Below are positions 62,001-64,000 of a stretch of DNA of 64,000 bases, one piece after another. Origin of the DNA: Balanoglossus misakiensis (taxonomy: Eukaryota > Hemichordata); contig CM082590.2 in NCBI GenBank assembly GCA_040954595.2, positions 806,001-870,000 on the forward strand. The letters are read 5' to 3'. The notes under the pieces are model-generated. The model was not told where the DNA came from and did no database searches. It was given only the letters and a program-made list of their open reading frames with translations. Each line of letters starts with the position of its first letter. Position 1 is the first letter of the stretch. A program made the position numbers and the translations under genes.

Positions 62001-64000
62001 ATTTTAGAACTATCCGTCGATCTACAGAGTCTAGTGGATAACTTTCTTATGCGCATAGGCTTATCATGTGTTATGCGCATCATAACAGAATTATGTAAAC
62101 AAATGAGGCTGTTTGGAAGCAACCATGGAAATTTTAGAACTATCCGTCGATCTACACAGTCTAGTGGAAAACTTTCTGATGCGCATTGGTCTATCATGTG
62201 TTATGCGCATCACAACAGAATTTTGTAAAAAACGAGGCTTTGTTTGGAAGCAACCATGGAAATTTTAGAACTATGTGTCGATCTACAGAGTCTAGTGGAT
62301 AACTTTCTTATGCGCATAGGCTTATCATGTGTTATGCGCATCACAGCAGAATTTTGTAAACAAATGAGGCTGTTTGGAAGCAACCATGGAAATTTTAGAA
62401 CTATCCGTCGATCTACAGAGTCTAGTGGAACACTTTCTGATGCGCATTGGCCTATCATGTGTTCTGCGCCTCACAACAGAAATCGGTAAATAAACGAGGC
62501 TGTTTGGAAGCAACCATGGAAATTTTAGAACTATTCGTCGATCTACAGAGTCTAGTGGATAACTTTCTTATGCGCATAGGCCTATCATGTGTTATGCGCA
62601 TCACAACAGAATTTTGTAAACAAACGAAGCCGTTTGGAAGCAACCATGGAAATTTTAGAACTATCCGTCGATCTACAGAGTCTAGTGGATAACTTCCTTA
62701 TGCGCATAGACCTATCATGTGTTATGCGCATCACTACAGAATTTTGTAAACAAACGAGGCTTTGTTTGGAAGCAACCATGGAAATTTTAGAACCATCCGT
62801 CGATCTACAGAGTCTAGTGGAAAACTTTCTTATGCGCATTGGCCTATCATGTGTTATGCGCATCACAACAGAATTTTGTAAACAAACGAGGCTTTGTTTG
62901 GAAGCAACCATGGAAATTTTAGAACTATCCGTCGATCTACAGAGTCTAGTGGATAACTTTCTTATGCGCATAGGCTTATCATGTGTTATGCGCATCATAA
63001 CAGAATTATGTAAACAAATGAGGCTGTTTGGAAGCAACCATGGAAATTTTAGAACTATCCGTCGATCTACACAGTCTAGTGGAAAACTTTCTGATGCGCA
63101 TTGGCCTATCATGTGTTATGCGCATCACAACAGAATTTTGTAAAAAACGAGGCTTTGTTTGGAAGCAACCATGGAAATTTTAGAACTATCTGTCGATCTA
63201 CAGAGTCTAGTGGATAACTTTCTTATGCGCATAGGCTTATCATGTGTTATGCGCATCACAGCAGAATTTTGTAAACAAATGAGGCTGTTTGGAAGCAACC
63301 ATGGAAATTTTAGAACTATCCGTCGATCTACAGAGTCTAGTGGAACACTTTCTGATGCGCATTGGCCTATCATGTGTTCTGCGCCTCACAACAGAAATCG
63401 GTAAATAAACGAGGCTGTTTGGAAGCAACCATGGAAATTTTAGAACTATTCGTCGATCTACAGAGTCTAGTGGATAACTTTCTTATGCGCATAGGCCTAT
63501 CATGTGTTATGCGCATCACAACAGAATTTTGTAAACAAACGAAGCCGTTTGGAAGCAACCATGGAAATTTTAGAACTATCCGTCGATCTACAGAGTCTAG
63601 TGGATAACTTCCTTATGCGCATAGACCTATCATGTGTTATGCGCATCACTACAGAATTTTGTAAACAAACGAGGCTTTGTTTGGAAGCAACCATGGAAAT
63701 TTTAGAACCATCCGTCGATCTACAGAGTCTAGTGGAAAACTTTCTGATGCGCATTGGTCTATCATGTGTTATGCGCATCACAACAGAATTTTGTAAAAAA
63801 CGAGGCTTTGTTTGGAAGCAACCATGGAAATTTTAGAACTATCTGTCGATCTACAGAGTCTAGTGGATAACTTTCTTATGCGCATAGGCTTATCATGTGT
63901 TATGCGCATCACAACAGAATTTTGTAAACAAATGAGGCTGTTTGGAAGCAACCATGGAAATTTTAGAACTATCCGTCGATCTACAGAGTCTAGTGGAAAA
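56058..64000 (+). repeat. Satellite region with nested shorter higher-order blocks
   Basis: Repeated monomer orders are seen at offsets of 2,095 bp (57,114 with 59,209), 1,310 bp (58,278 with 59,588), 651 bp (61,283 with 61,934) and 915 bp (62,210 with 63,125), plus a 4,185-bp offset (56,578 with 60,763). All are near multiples of the monomer (16, 10, 5, 7 and 32 units). A private variant, CTATGTGTCGATC, marks the 651-bp block (61,621 and 62,272). Confidence 0.88.

Larger units (their letters stand above)
46490..64000 (+). repeat. ~130-bp satellite array with higher-order structure
   Basis: About 134 head-to-tail monomers (mostly 130 bp, with 132-bp and shorter variants) run to the window end and presumably beyond. 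Each has GGAAGCAACCATGGAAATTT, CCGTCGATCTAC, TCTAGTGGA and two ATGCGCAT palindromes about 33 bp apart. The main variants are GGCTGTTTGG versus GGCTTTGTTTGG, ACTGAGTC versus ACAGAGTC, CTTGTGCGC versus CTTATGCGC, and TTTTGTAAAC versus ATCGGTAAAT. The first monomers (46,490-46,760) are the most diverged. Open frames of up to about 200 codons occur on both strands but rotate with the 130-bp period. I saw no CENP-B-box match. Confidence 0.98.

Noticed and set aside
46490-64000. Many open frames of 60-200 codons on both strands in the satellite
   Set aside because: They arise because the 130-bp unit has few stops and its length is not a multiple of three, so frames rotate. The peptides are translations of the same repeat in different frames.
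1-64000. CRISPR arrays, tRNA, rRNA
   Set aside because: Tandem repeats here have no unique spacers of CRISPR type. I found no tRNA A/B-box pair with a cloverleaf and no rRNA-like stretch on reading through.
46490-64000. CENP-B box in the satellite
   Set aside because: I looked for TTCG followed at the right spacing by CGGG. The only TTCG contexts (ATTCGTCGATC) do not continue correctly.

Overview
This is eukaryotic, non-coding-rich DNA, most likely from an invertebrate animal (marine by impression; the species is not identifiable from the sequence). It is AT-rich, packed with microsatellites, minisatellites, MITE-like elements and a decayed non-LTR retrotransposon, and it has splice-like signals and CCAAT/AP-1 promoter motifs. 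I see no bacterial-type genes, rRNA or tRNA. Most long open frames are by-products of tandem repeats whose unit lacks stops.

Layout. (1) Positions 1 to about 41,748 form one giant inverted repeat: a left arm (1-19,156) and a right arm (20,281-41,748) around a 1,124-bp spacer. The left arm runs off the window edge. The arms are near-identical in unique sequence but differ by clean insertions. A 534-bp foldback element (9-bp target duplication) and an 823-bp segment are found only on the left. A 437-bp TA-flanked element, a 3,897-bp element with 831-bp terminal inverted repeats enclosing a broken reverse transcriptase, and a 366-bp duplication are found only on the right. Every tandem array carried by both arms (769, 150, 407 and 34 bp units, CATA, ATC/GAT) has a different length in each arm. 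(2) Positions 41,749-46,490 are a junction of old repeats: a roughly 120-bp degenerate repeat with AGGTCAAAGGTCA cores, two nested TTAA-flanked elements, and a third, diverged copy of part of the arm. (3) Position 46,490 to the window end is a 17.5-kb array of a ~130-bp satellite with nested higher-order repeats (about 651, 915, 2,095 and 4,313 bp).

Genes. The only gene-like signals are weak and occur once per arm, head to head across the centre of the palindrome. They are a possible promoter, a possible first exon encoding a hydrophobic signal-like segment and ending at a GTGAGT donor, a 96-bp exon-like block identical in both arms, and a tandem array of 117-bp exon-like blocks that all carry stop codons. 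These are candidates, not established genes. The palindrome may be genuine or may be two haplotypes joined in opposite orientation during assembly. The arm-specific insertions fit either view, and reads spanning the spacer would decide.
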